Below are positions 51,718 to 60,367 of a DNA stretch of 64,000 bases, in pieces. The DNA is from Effusibacillus dendaii (lineage in GTDB: Bacteria > Bacillota > Bacilli > Tumebacillales > Effusibacillaceae). Position 1 is the first letter of the stretch, and every line of letters begins with the position of its first letter. The stretch spans positions 968,501-1,032,500 of the forward strand of contig NZ_AP023366.1 in the NCBI RefSeq assembly GCF_015097055.1, read 5' to 3'. A program made the position numbers and the translations under genes. The notes under the pieces were generated by a model. It was not told where the DNA came from. It worked only from the letters and a program-made list of their open reading frames with translations, and searched no databases.

Positions 51718-51797
51718 CGCCCGTCCCCCTCCCCAAGGTGTATTCAATACCCATCTATACGCTTGTCAGCCTTGGACTAGAATCAGAAGTGACAGAG

Positions 51798-51834
51798 AAA
51801 AAGAAAAGGCCAGCCGGATACATTCCGACTGACC
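51798..51834 (-). terminator. Intrinsic terminator between pbpB and spoVD
   Basis: Ten-bp minus-strand stem GGTCAGTCGG/CCGGCTGGCC with two G-U pairs and a 7-base loop, followed by TTTTCTTTTT. Confidence 0.85.
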
Positions 51835-51846
51835 CCATTCGATTCT

Positions 51847-54030
51847 CTATTTAACACCAAGCTGCACTTTAATGACAGTGCCCGCTGGCACTTTTGTCCC
51901 GGGCGGATTCGCCTGACTGATTACAAAACCGGAACCGCTGGTTTCCAAATTCAAATTCAGCATCGACAAAATTTCTGCCGATTCCCGTAATGTCCTCCCG
52001 GTCAAATCGGGAACTTGCACATTTCCCTGCGCGTCCTGCGCACCGCTTGTCATTACGATGGCTGATGTTCCCTGCGGCACCTTGCTGCCCGCTTTCGGCC
52101 ACTGAGCGGTTACTTTCTCGCCGCTGCCAATCACCTGCAGACGGATTTTGCCCGATCCGGCCGACTGCAAGGCCTGATTTCCCGTCATTCCTTGCCAATC
52201 GGGAACGGTTGTCATAACCACCTGTTTTGCCGCTGCACTGTCATCCGGCTGTTTCGATTTGCCTTCCGGTTGTACCCCCAGATAGGGCAATACATTGGCA
52301 AACACATCGCGGGCAAACGGCGTAGCCACCACATTGCCAAACTGCAAATCGTTGTTCGGAGAATCGACCGTCACATAGACCAACAATTTCGGATTGTCCA
52401 CCGGGGCAAATCCGATGAACGAACAATTGAAACGATCCGTTTCATAACCGCCTGTTGGTTTCGCGATTTGGGCCGTTCCTGTCTTCCCGGCAATCCGGTA
52501 CCCCTCAATATAGCCCGCTTTCGAGGTGTCGCTGCTGACCACTTCTTCCATGACGCTGCGCATTTCCGCCATCACTTCCGGAGTCGCCACATGGCTGATC
52601 ACATGCGGTTTCTGTTCCTGAATGGTCGCCCCGGTCTTTGGATCACGGATTTCTTTCATTACAAACGGACGCATCACACTGCCGCCGTTTGCTACTGCTG
52701 TCACGGCTGCTACCTGCTGCATGGGCGTTACGGAAATCCCTTGGCCGAATGACGTTACCGCCAGGTTCAAATCATTCTTGTCCTTATCTGTAAATAAAAT
52801 AGGACTTCCTTCTCCCGGCAAATCGATTCCCGTTTTTTGATTGAAACCATACAAATCAATATATTTATAGAGTCTGTCCCATCCTAATCGCTGTGCCAAG
52901 GTTACCATGGCCACGTTACTGGAATGGTCCATTCCTTCCCGGAATGTGATTCTTCCCCAACCGACGCCTCCGTTCCAGTCACTAATCGGATGGGTGGCAC
53001 CTTTCACCTGAATTTTACCGGATTGAAACGTGTCATTTAAATTGACCACATGTTCGTTCAATGCGGCGGTCAACGTTACGATTTTGAACGTCGAACCAGG
53101 TTCAAACGCGGCGTCGACCGCCCGATTATTGTCAAGAACCCGTTGATCCGCTTCCGCAAATTTATTTGGATCGAACGACGGACGGTTTGCGATTCCCAGA
53201 ATTTCCCCCGTGTTCGGGTCTGCCGCCACAATCGAAGCGTTTAGCGGTTTATACTGATTGACCAAACGGTCTAAAGCGTCTTCCACATAATGCTGAATCG
53301 TCTGATCGATCGTCAGATATACGTCTTTGCCGTCGACGGCGGGAGTCAGGAGTTCCTGTTCATAGGGCAACGGGTTTCCGTTTCGATCCCGTAAATACTT
53401 GCGGACTCCATCCGTACCTTTCAGTACGTCATTGTACTGCAGTTCAACCCCCGCGCCTCCCTTCCCGTCCTGTGTCACAAACCCCAACAAGTGAGAGGCG
53501 AACGCACCGTTCGGATAGTGGCGCATGGTCGTCTTTGTCATGAAAATCCCTTTAAGTTTCAACTTGTCAATCTTGTCGGCTGTCTCGGAATCGACTTCCT
53601 GCTTGAGCGGAATGCCAATGACGTTAGGTTTCGGTTTTAACTTTTCGTAAATCTGCTGTTCGGTCATTTGCAGGAGGGGGGCCAATTTCCTGGCGTAAGC
53701 GGCAGGATCGCCCTGTTCCGGATCGACCGGTTTGCCGTCTTTCGTTTTGCCACCTGCCGCCTCTTTCCTTGCCGCCTCCATAATGCTGAGATCGGCTTGC
53801 ACATCATAGGCGACAGTCGTGTAAGCCAGTTTTTTTCCGTTTCGGTCATAAATGGTGCCGCGAACAGCGGGCACCACATCTTTTTCTTTCCATATGCTCT
53901 CGGCCGCTTGCGCCCAAGCAGCGCTCTTGAAAATCTGAATATATGCCAGCCGCCCAATCAACAAAACCAATCCGAGCAAAATGAACAGTCGGACCCATTT
54001 GGAACGCGAACTCGCCTGGTGATCGATCAT
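51847..54030 (-). CDS. pbpB: Class B penicillin-binding protein 2B (division transpeptidase)
   Basis: Septal peptidoglycan transpeptidase, FtsI equivalent. The 727-residue protein has an N-terminal helix, a pedestal region, S-x-x-K in EPGSTFKIV (Ser about 313), SSN in MDHSSNVAM and KTGTA, then two PASTA domains (VPDWQGMTG and VPDLTGRTL). The gene lies directly after ftsL, as in B. subtilis. Confidence 0.95.
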   Translation of the reverse strand: MIDHQASSRSKWVRLFILLGLVLLIGRLAYIQIFKSAAWAQAAESIWKEKDVVPAVRGTIYDRNGKKLAYTTVAYDVQADLSIMEAARKEAAGGKTKDGKPVDPEQGDPAAYARKLAPLLQMTEQQIYEKLKPKPNVIGIPLKQEVDSETADKIDKLKLKGIFMTKTTMRHYPNGAFASHLLGFVTQDGKGGAGVELQYNDVLKGTDGVRKYLRDRNGNPLPYEQELLTPAVDGKDVYLTIDQTIQHYVEDALDRLVNQYKPLNASIVAADPNTGEILGIANRPSFDPNKFAEADQRVLDNNRAVDAAFEPGSTFKIVTLTAALNEHVVNLNDTFQSGKIQVKGATHPISDWNGGVGWGRITFREGMDHSSNVAMVTLAQRLGWDRLYKYIDLYGFNQKTGIDLPGEGSPILFTDKDKNDLNLAVTSFGQGISVTPMQQVAAVTAVANGGSVMRPFVMKEIRDPKTGATIQEQKPHVISHVATPEVMAEMRSVMEEVVSSDTSKAGYIEGYRIAGKTGTAQIAKPTGGYETDRFNCSFIGFAPVDNPKLLVYVTVDSPNNDLQFGNVVATPFARDVFANVLPYLGVQPEGKSKQPDDSAAAKQVVMTTVPDWQGMTGNQALQSAGSGKIRLQVIGSGEKVTAQWPKAGSKVPQGTSAIVMTSGAQDAQGNVQVPDLTGRTLRESAEILSMLNLNLETSGSGFVISQANPPGTKVPAGTVIKVQLGVK

Positions 54031-54043
54031 CTCCGATCACTCC

Positions 54044-54403
54044 TTACTTCGCGTTTGCGACAATACCCGTATTTGTAGGAACCATTCCCATCGCCCGCGC
54101 TTTCGAAATAATGCGGGTAGGCGAAGACAGCTGTGAGACTTGATCCTGCAGTTTCGCGTTCTTCTCGTTCTGGTCTTCCAGTTGAATTTTCATTCGTTCC
54201 ACGTTAATGTTCGCTTCTGCTATTTTCGAAAACTGCCAAATCATCGCACATAAAACGGACGTGCAAAACAGAATGGTGGCGATCCACTTTAATCGCTCTT
54301 TGCTCCGTTTCTTAACTTCAACGTTCGGAGCCTCCACACGATTGACCCTTGGCTGATTCCCCCACTGCGCTTCTTTGGTGTGTAATGGTCTAGCTGCAAG
54401 CAT
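54044..54403 (-). CDS. ftsL: Cell division protein FtsL
   Basis: Small bitopic divisome protein of 119 residues with a basic cytoplasmic end, one membrane helix (WIATILFCTSVLCAMIW) and a coiled coil (about residues 65-95) ending in the FtsL-typical ISKARAMGMVP. Low sequence conservation is usual, and the position between rsmH and pbpB confirms it. Confidence 0.93.
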   Translation of the reverse strand: MLAARPLHTKEAQWGNQPRVNRVEAPNVEVKKRSKERLKWIATILFCTSVLCAMIWQFSKIAEANINVERMKIQLEDQNEKNAKLQDQVSQLSSPTRIISKARAMGMVPTNTGIVANAK

Positions 54404-54429
54404 CCAAAAATTCCCCTCTCCGTTATCAC

Positions 54430-55368
54430 TTATATCCGTTCTGCGATGCGAAGTTTAGCAGATCGCGCTCGCGGGTTTTGTTCCAATTCGGTTCTTGAAG
54501 GCAAAATCGGTTTTCTTGTAATCACTTTCACCTTCGGTTTGTTTTGGCAAACGCACACCGGCAGTTCGGGCGGACAAATGCACCCTTTTGCTGCTTCCTG
54601 GAAAACGTTTTTGGCGATTCTGTCTTCCAGCGAGTGGAAGGTGATGACCGCCACCCGGCCGCCTTTTTTTAAACAATCAACCGCATCCCGGACAGCGGTT
54701 TCAAATACGCCCAATTCATCATTTACCGCGATGCGAAACGCCTGAAACGTACGTTTTGCCGGATGCGGTCCTTCCCGCCGCGCCCCTGCAGGGATGGCTG
54801 CTTTTATAATATCGACCAGTTGACCTGTAGTTTGAATCGGGCCGTTTGTACGGGCTTTTGCGATAAATTCGGCAATCCGCTTGCCCCACCGCTCTTCTCC
54901 ATATCGATAAATGACGTCCGCCATCTCCTGTTCGCTCCAGGTGTTTACCAGATCGTAAGCGGTAAACGGCTGCGTCGTATCCATCCGCATGTCGAGCGGC
55001 GCGTCCTGCATATAGCTGAATCCCCGCTCCGCTTCATCCAATTGGGGAGAACTGACTCCGAGATCAAACAGGATTCCATCTACTCCATCGGGAGCAAACG
55101 GTTCCACAACTTCCTTCAATCGTTTAAAATTGGCGTGGATCAACTCAAACCGGCCCGAAAAATCGGCCAGCACACGGCGCGCATTTTCGATCGCATGCAG
55201 GTCCTGATCGATCGCCAGCAGTTTCCCGTTTGGCAAAGTTCGCTCTAAGATCCGCTTGCTGTGTCCAGCGCCGCCGAGCGTACAATCGACGTAGATTCCA
55301 TTTGGTTTTAAATCCAGTGCTTCGACTGCTTCTTCCGCAAATACAGAAATATGATGAAACGCCGACAT
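54430..55368 (-). CDS. rsmH: 16S rRNA (cytosine1402-N4)-methyltransferase
   Basis: SAM-dependent enzyme modifying C1402 in the ribosomal P site. The 312-residue protein has the SAM loop [35 protein letters not shown] and [11 protein letters not shown]. The second ATG (55368) is used because GGGGGATGG precedes it properly. Confidence 0.97.
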   Translation of the reverse strand: MSAFHHISVFAEEAVEALDLKPNGIYVDCTLGGAGHSKRILERTLPNGKLLAIDQDLHAIENARRVLADFSGRFELIHANFKRLKEVVEPFAPDGVDGILFDLGVSSPQLDEAERGFSYMQDAPLDMRMDTTQPFTAYDLVNTWSEQEMADVIYRYGEERWGKRIAEFIAKARTNGPIQTTGQLVDIIKAAIPAGARREGPHPAKRTFQAFRIAVNDELGVFETAVRDAVDCLKKGGRVAVITFHSLEDRIAKNVFQEAAKGCICPPELPVCVCQNKPKVKVITRKPILPSRTELEQNPRARSAKLRIAERI

Positions 55369-55391
55369 GACCATCCCCCGTTCGCGGCGAC

Positions 55392-55823
55392 CTAGAAGTT
55401 AAGGTCGGTCAGCTTTTCCGCGATTGCTGCAAAAGAATCAGCAGCATCTGTGCTGTATGCTTCCCAAGTTTCTTTTGCCCAGATTTCGACTCGGCTGGAA
55501 ACTCCGATAACCACGCAGTCGCGAACCAATTTTGCATAGTCGCGAAGTGTGCCGGGGATCAAGATGCGCCCCTGCTTGTCCAAGTCGCATTCACTTGCCC
55601 CGGAAAAGAAGAAACGGACAAAGGCGCGGGCATCTGAACTTGTTAATGGAAGGGTTTTCAATTTCGCCTCTAGCGTCTCCCACTCTTTGCGGGGGTATAC
55701 GAATAAGCAGTGATCGAGGCCGCGGGTAACAACAAAACCAGCCCCTAGATCCTCCCTGAATTTTGCCGGGATGATCAAGCGCCCTTTCTCGTCCACGCTA
55801 TGCTGATATTCGCCCATGAACAC
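55392..55823 (-). CDS. mraZ: Transcriptional regulator MraZ
   Basis: AbrB-like double-domain DNA-binding protein that represses the dcw cluster from its own promoter. The 143-residue protein starts [14 protein letters not shown], which is the family start, at a GTG with GAGGTGG about 9 bases upstream. Both MraZ repeats contain [14 protein letters not shown] and [14 protein letters not shown]. Confidence 0.96.
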   Translation of the reverse strand: MFMGEYQHSVDEKGRLIIPAKFREDLGAGFVVTRGLDHCLFVYPRKEWETLEAKLKTLPLTSSDARAFVRFFFSGASECDLDKQGRILIPGTLRDYAKLVRDCVVIGVSSRVEIWAKETWEAYSTDAADSFAAIAEKLTDLNF

Positions 55824-55850
55824 CCGACATCACCACCTCAGGGGAGGGTC

Positions 55851-55880
55851 TACCACTTTCCCCCACTTCCCACCACTTAC
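55851..55880 (-). promoter_or_regulatory. MraZ operator: three AAGTGG repeats, period 10
   Basis: On the minus strand three direct repeats GTAAGTGGTG, GGAAGTGGGG and GAAAGTGGTA are spaced exactly 10 bases. They match the known MraZ boxes of Firmicutes and Mollicutes (AAAGTG[G/T]-N3). They lie 28-57 bases before the mraZ start. Confidence 0.85.
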
Positions 55881-55916
55881 TGTTTATAGATTTCGTTTCA
55901 TAGGAAAAAACTCCTG

Positions 55917-55925
55917 CTATCCACA
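55917..55925 (-). promoter_or_regulatory. DnaA-box-like site (one mismatch)
   Basis: CTATCCACA on the plus strand differs at one place from the DnaA box TTATCCACA. It lies upstream of the mraZ operator and within a 9-bp inverted repeat pair (AAACTCCTG 55908-55916, CAGGAGTTT 55966-55974). Confidence 0.4.
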
Positions 55926-55993
55926 GAAAAAAATTTTTCAAAAACCTTGCTGTTAAGATAAAATTCAGGAGTTTAGACCTATTTGTCAACAGG

Positions 55994-56002
55994 TTATCCA
56001 CA
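55994..56002 (-). promoter_or_regulatory. Perfect DnaA box upstream of mraZ
   Basis: TTATCCACA (minus strand TGTGGATAA) is the full consensus DnaA-ATP box. With the nearby variant box it suggests replication-linked control of the dcw cluster. The rest of 55824-56164 holds the MraZ boxes and a second AAGTGG repeat set at 56045-56073; I see no gene in it. Confidence 0.55.
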
Positions 56003-56044
56003 GGATCAATAGGCAATAAGTCCTAATTTTGCCAAATGAATAAT

Positions 56045-56073
56045 AGTGGAGGGAAAGTGGAGGCCAAGTGGGG
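56045..56073 (+). repeat. Second AAGTGG triple repeat, opposite strand, period 11
   Basis: AGTGG occurs at 56045, 56056 and 56067, each followed by AG or GG, a near-copy of the MraZ boxes but on the plus strand and with 11-base spacing. Whether MraZ binds here is unknown. Confidence 0.45.
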
Positions 56074-56164
56074 AATCCAAACATGCGCCAAGTGCCATTC
56101 ACCTCGTCCGGGCACTCTTTTGAAGCAGATCGGTCGATGACGGTGGGAGGAAGTGGCAACGGAT

Positions 56165-56740
56165 TTAACCGTGTGATAGATGCCCGATACGACAATTGAT
56201 ATTCCGAAAAAAGGTGGCCTCCATATCGACATCTTCTCCCCGGGCTAAACGATCTCTTTTTTGCAGAGCATCAAAGATTCCGTAGAAAAACAGAATCGGA
56301 ATGAAAAACCCGAAGGGGAATGGGCCCAGAATCGCAACCATCCAGGTTGATGCAAAAAAGAGGGTCATCAGCTCGATTCCTTGCCGGGTCAATCCCAAAT
56401 AAAGATGTCCCAAGCCGGGCAGAAATGACAGCACAAACGTGAGAAACTTGCTTTTTGACTGCTGGTGTACGGAACTGTGGACGGGCGTTTGAACAGCAGC
56501 GCGGCTTCCTGCTGATTCGGTCTTTTTGTCAGCCGGATGGGACTCACGCTCCTTTTCCCGATTCCCGGCTTTAGCGCTAACCTGCCCCAGACACTCAGGA
56601 CAGATCACATTGCCTTTAACAATTGTCATGCATTCGCTGCATACGTCCGAACCGCACAAACGGCATTCACCGATAGCAGAAACATTTGGATGATAGCTGC
56701 AGTTCTTGCAGAAACTCCAATTCCTGTCGACAGTTCGCAC
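56165..56740 (-). CDS. B-box-type zinc finger membrane protein
   Basis: The 191-residue frame has an N-terminal zinc-finger region (CSYHPNVSAIGECRLCGSDVCSECM and VICPECL), a polar linker and a C-terminal membrane part with two to three helices (FVLSFLPGLGHLYLGL to FYGIFDALQKRDRLARGE) as in TM2-like proteins. The GTG at 56740 is inside the overlapping anti-sigma ORF and has no good ribosome site. It may therefore be the continuation of that ORF after a frameshift. Its function is unknown; the position next to an ECF sigma gene suggests a signalling or anti-sigma role. Confidence 0.65.
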   Translation of the reverse strand: MRTVDRNWSFCKNCSYHPNVSAIGECRLCGSDVCSECMTIVKGNVICPECLGQVSAKAGNREKERESHPADKKTESAGSRAAVQTPVHSSVHQQSKSKFLTFVLSFLPGLGHLYLGLTRQGIELMTLFFASTWMVAILGPFPFGFFIPILFFYGIFDALQKRDRLARGEDVDMEATFFRNINCRIGHLSHG

Positions 56741-56837
56741 ATGTTTCGAGATGAGATTCGATAAAATCCTTCTCTTCCGGTTCTACTTCATTTGCCAGAT
56801 ACGCGCTCAACCGCTCTTCGATGTGCCAGTTCGTCAT
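56667..56837 (-). CDS. Short zinc-binding anti-sigma (ZAS / zf-HC2) ORF
   Basis: A 56-residue frame begins MTNWHIEERLSAYLANEVEP and has the anti-sigma zinc motif H-x3-C-x2-C (HLETCANC, residues 29-36). AAGGAGG lies 9 bases before the ATG. It starts 50 bases before the ECF sigma stop, the coupling usual for sigma/anti-sigma pairs. It ends early after LQELQLSSKCFCYR, with no membrane helix, so it is either a truncated protein or the first half of a fusion with the B-box ORF that overlaps it by 74 bases in another frame. Confidence 0.6.
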   Translation of the reverse strand: MTNWHIEERLSAYLANEVEPEEKDFIESHLETCANCRQELEFLQELQLSSKCFCYR

Positions 56838-57394
56838 GCACAGGGTCCTCCTTTCGAATCAAGTCTCTAAGCATTTTCTTCGCCCGGCTCATGCGGGTTT
56901 CGACAGATTTTACTTCAATCCCCAAAATCTCTGAAATTTCCCGGTAACTTAATCTTTTGTAATGGTATAACACTACCACGTCACGATATTTATCAGGCAA
57001 GAAGTCGACCAGCGACTGAAGTTCCCGTTTCTCTTCCGATAAAACAAAGTGTTCTTCCGGCGTCGGTTCTTCTGATCGGGTCGAGATCCTCCTGAAGAGG
57101 GGATATGGATGCAATCGATAGCCGTCTCGTTTTTTTTGCGCCGAATGTCCAGACATTTATTCCATGCAATTTGTAAAGCCAGGAGTGGAATTGCGCGTCC
57201 CTCTGATATCTTCCCAATGACTGATACGCTTGTAAAAACGCCTCTTGTGCCGCATCCAACGCTTCTTCCCGATCGCCTCACATCTTCAGGCACAGCGTGA
57301 ATATCAATGATTGGTGACGTTCCACCAATATGCGATAAGCATCAGCATCCCCATTTACCACTCGTGCCAGTATTTCTTCATCCCTTGGTTCCAG
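56788..57394 (-). pseudogene. ECF-type sigma factor, stop codon and frameshifts
   Basis: Reading from 57394, behind a perfect AGGAGGTGATC ribosome site, the frame gives DEEILARVVNGDADAYRILV and FTLCLKM, then an in-frame TGA at 57278-57280, then GDREEALDAAQEAFLQAYQ of region 2. The similarity then shifts frame to NKCLDIRRKK and again to the region 4 segment LPDKYRDVVVLYHYKRLSYREISEILGIEVKSVETRM, ending at 56788. One stop and about two frameshifts make it non-functional as read, unless these are sequence errors. The apparent start codon is CTG, possibly a mutated ATG or TTG. The anti-sigma ORF follows it. Confidence 0.75.
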
Positions 57395-57523
57395 GAGTGA
57401 TCACCTCCTCTCGCTGTCTCATCCCTTTAGACGTTCTCGTACCCCTTCAAAAAAGAAAAAGTATTTTCAAACCGGTTCAATAGATTCGTCCGCAGTAAAA
57501 AAAACCGGCTCGCCCGTTGGCGA

Positions 57524-58471
57524 TCACCGGTTCTGTAATTCTTTTATATAATGGGTCAATACAAGATTGACAGGGGTTTCGATCTGGAGTTCCTTGCCCA
57601 TTTGAACAATTTGACCATTCAAGGAATCGATTTCTGTGGGTCTGCCGTTTTCAATGTCCTGCAGCATAGAGGAGCGGTTCGCAGCCGTTTGCTGGCAGAC
57701 CTGCAACATTCGGTCGGCAGCCGCCTGTACGTCTTCCATCGCAAGAATCCCATTGGCGACCGCGATCCTGCCCGCTTCCCATACGGCCGCGAGGGCCATT
57801 TTTCGCAAATCGGGACGTGCTGCAATCTCACCGTTTACCGTACGGTGGATGGCGGTTAACGGATTGATTCCTATATTGATGAGCGCTTTTAGCCAAATTT
57901 CCTTCCGCATGTCGGCTGCCCGCCTGACGTTCCAACCTGCTTGTGAAAAAATGGAATCTGCTTGCGTTAAATCGGAAATCGTTTGCTTGATGGCCGAATT
58001 TGATTGATACTCCCCAATCACCAATTCGCCTTCCCCTCTGGCCGCCACCTCCCCGTCAGAAAGAGAAGTCGCGCCATAGGTGGTAATCCCCAGCAGCACA
58101 CGTTCCGCACCCAAAACGGAAGCAAGCGCTTCCCCATTGCCCAATCCATTTTGCAGAGAAAGCACATAGGGAATTCCCGCCATATCGGCAATCTGGCTGG
58201 CCCCAACTGCCGTATCGAAACTTTTGACTGTCAGAATCACCAGATCGGCAGCCAAATCAGTTGCCTCGGTTGTCGCTTGAACCGGGACTGTCATCCGCCG
58301 CCCGTTCATTTGTTGAAGCGTGACCCCTTTTTCATTTAAAAGATTCGCCTGTTCCCGTCGGCGGACCAGCATCTGTATGGAAAATCCGGCTGCCGCCAAA
58401 CGGGCGGCCACCAGTTTGCCGATGGCGCCGGCCCCTATCACGGCAATTTTCAGGTCTGGTTTCTCATTCAT
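57524..58471 (-). CDS. panE: 2-dehydropantoate 2-reductase
   Basis: NADPH-dependent ketopantoate reductase of pantothenate and CoA synthesis. The 315-residue protein has the Rossmann loop KIAVIGAGAIGKLVAARLAAAG, LSLQNGLGNGE and the catalytic lysine segment RKEIWLKALINIGINPLTAI. The ATG at 58471 follows AAAGGTG by 8 bases and overlaps the ribbon-helix-helix gene by 8 bases. Confidence 0.94.
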   Translation of the reverse strand: MNEKPDLKIAVIGAGAIGKLVAARLAAAGFSIQMLVRRREQANLLNEKGVTLQQMNGRRMTVPVQATTEATDLAADLVILTVKSFDTAVGASQIADMAGIPYVLSLQNGLGNGEALASVLGAERVLLGITTYGATSLSDGEVAARGEGELVIGEYQSNSAIKQTISDLTQADSIFSQAGWNVRRAADMRKEIWLKALINIGINPLTAIHRTVNGEIAARPDLRKMALAAVWEAGRIAVANGILAMEDVQAAADRMLQVCQQTAANRSSMLQDIENGRPTEIDSLNGQIVQMGKELQIETPVNLVLTHYIKELQNR

Positions 58472-58631
58472 CCGTTTTTTCACCTTTAAATCGGCCCGAC
58501 CGTTTGAGCGCTTCCCGCAGCAGAAATTCGATGTGGGAATTTACGCTTCGCAGTTCGTCAGAGGCCCATTTTTCAAGAGCTTCGTACAGTTTCGGATCGA
58601 GACGCAGCGGAAATTGTTTCTTGCCTACCAT
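58464..58631 (-). CDS. Ribbon-helix-helix (Arc-type) DNA-binding protein
   Basis: A 55-residue protein beginning MVGKKQFPLRLDPKLYEALEK: a beta strand with alternating residues (QFPLRLD) followed by two helices (KLYEALEKWASDELR and NSHIEFLLREALKRS), the classic Arc/MetJ fold. It follows an SPFH remnant and overlaps panE. It likely autoregulates through the palindromic site at 58786-58814. Only a weak GGCGGG precedes its ATG, so translation may be coupled to the ORF before it. Confidence 0.8.
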   Translation of the reverse strand: MVGKKQFPLRLDPKLYEALEKWASDELRSVNSHIEFLLREALKRSGRFKGEKTDE

Positions 58632-58646
58632 AACCGCACGACCCGC

Positions 58647-58763
58647 CTAGTAAATGGTTCCGCTGTTATCGTTTACTTTTAACATTTTGCAGTTAAAGTT
58701 ATGGACGCGCAAGACCAAAACACCTATAAAACCGTTCACCACATACGACTCGCGCTCCTTCAA
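58647..58763 (-). pseudogene. SPFH-domain membrane protein remnant
   Basis: A 38-codon frame with a good GAGGTG site starts at a TTG and reads KERESYVVNGFIGVLVL, then LRVHNFNCKMLKVNDNSGT. The first part matches the start of SPFH/band-7 proteins (VNGF plus a helix) and the second the SPFH core (LRVRNFNS-x-KLKVND). The roughly 60 residues between and all after are missing, so two deletions have reduced the gene. The reading is from memory of the family. Confidence 0.55.
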
Positions 58764-58785
58764 TTCTGTCACACCTCATTCCGTT

Positions 58786-58814
58786 TGATATAAATATGAT
58801 ATCACTTTATATCA
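58786..58814. promoter_or_regulatory. Tandem TGATAT palindromes, candidate ribbon-helix-helix operator
   Basis: TGATATAAA (58786-58794) and TTTATATCA (58806-58814) are perfect inverted arms, and the palindrome TGATATCA (58797-58804) lies between, 11 bases from the first repeat. Such repeated short palindromes suit cooperative binding of a ribbon-helix-helix dimer. The site lies just upstream of the SPFH-remnant ORF and its downstream regulator gene. Confidence 0.6.
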
Positions 58815-58879
58815 GATTGACTATAATGCTTTTCGCGGAATTGATTGAACGAGGGGCAAGGATCGCGGAATCGCATGCA

Positions 58880-58909
58880 TTGACCGGTAAATGCAGTGTA
58901 TTGTACAAT
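58880..58909 (+). promoter_or_regulatory. Sigma-A promoter of the tryptophan T-box leader
   Basis: TTGACC (58880-58885) and TACAAT (58904-58909) are 18 bases apart and precede the T-box leader. Confidence 0.75.
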
Positions 58910-58915
58910 ATAGGA

Positions 58916-59879
<964 letters not shown>

Positions 59880-59936
59880 ATTCATCTTGTGAAATTTGTT
59901 TTAAACAAAACTCCAAAAAGGGGATATCCAATCGTA

Positions 59937-60162
59937 GATCAGTTAAAAGCCAGTTTACAGGAAAAAAAGATTCCATTTGAAATCATCTCATGAGAACCCC
60001 ATTCGTACAGCACAGGAAGGTGCCGAATATTTCGGAATTGAAATAGGCCAAACAGCACCCATATTGGTTCTTAAAACGGACAAAGGTTATTTTTCAATGA
60101 TCGTTTCCGGAGAACGTGGGCGTGTAAATTTTAAAGAAATTTCACAACTGCGCTACACTTAA
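59937..60162 (+). pseudogene. YbaK/EbsC-type aminoacyl-tRNA deacylase, frameshifted fragment
   Basis: AAAAAGGGG is followed by a frame reading DQLKASLQEKKIPFEIIS that ends in TGA. The match resumes in another frame (SHENPIRTAQEGAEYFGIEIGQ, KTDKGYFSMIVSGERGRVNFKEISQL) and stops at 60162. YbaK-type proteins edit misacylated tRNA and have about 150-160 residues, so the C-terminal part is missing. No normal start codon is seen (GTA at 59934). Confidence 0.7.
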
Positions 60163-60367
60163 AATTAATCCAAGCTTTTTGGAACAATTAAACCAAGTAG
60201 TTGCTTTTTTGGATTAAGGAATCAATCGTTCGATAACGGAAAAACAGTCTATCCTGAAAATATCGCTCATTGTAAGACCTTAAAAAGGCAATAAGAAAGT
60301 GACCCTTGAGCCGACAAAAAATGGCCAGAGCAGATGACAACCTATTGTTTGAAATAAACAGTAACAA

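Noticed and set aside
60158-60217. Short frame ending INPSFLEQLNQVVAFLD after the YbaK fragment
   Set aside because: It looks protein-like but is under 20 residues of signal, has no start and matches nothing I can name.
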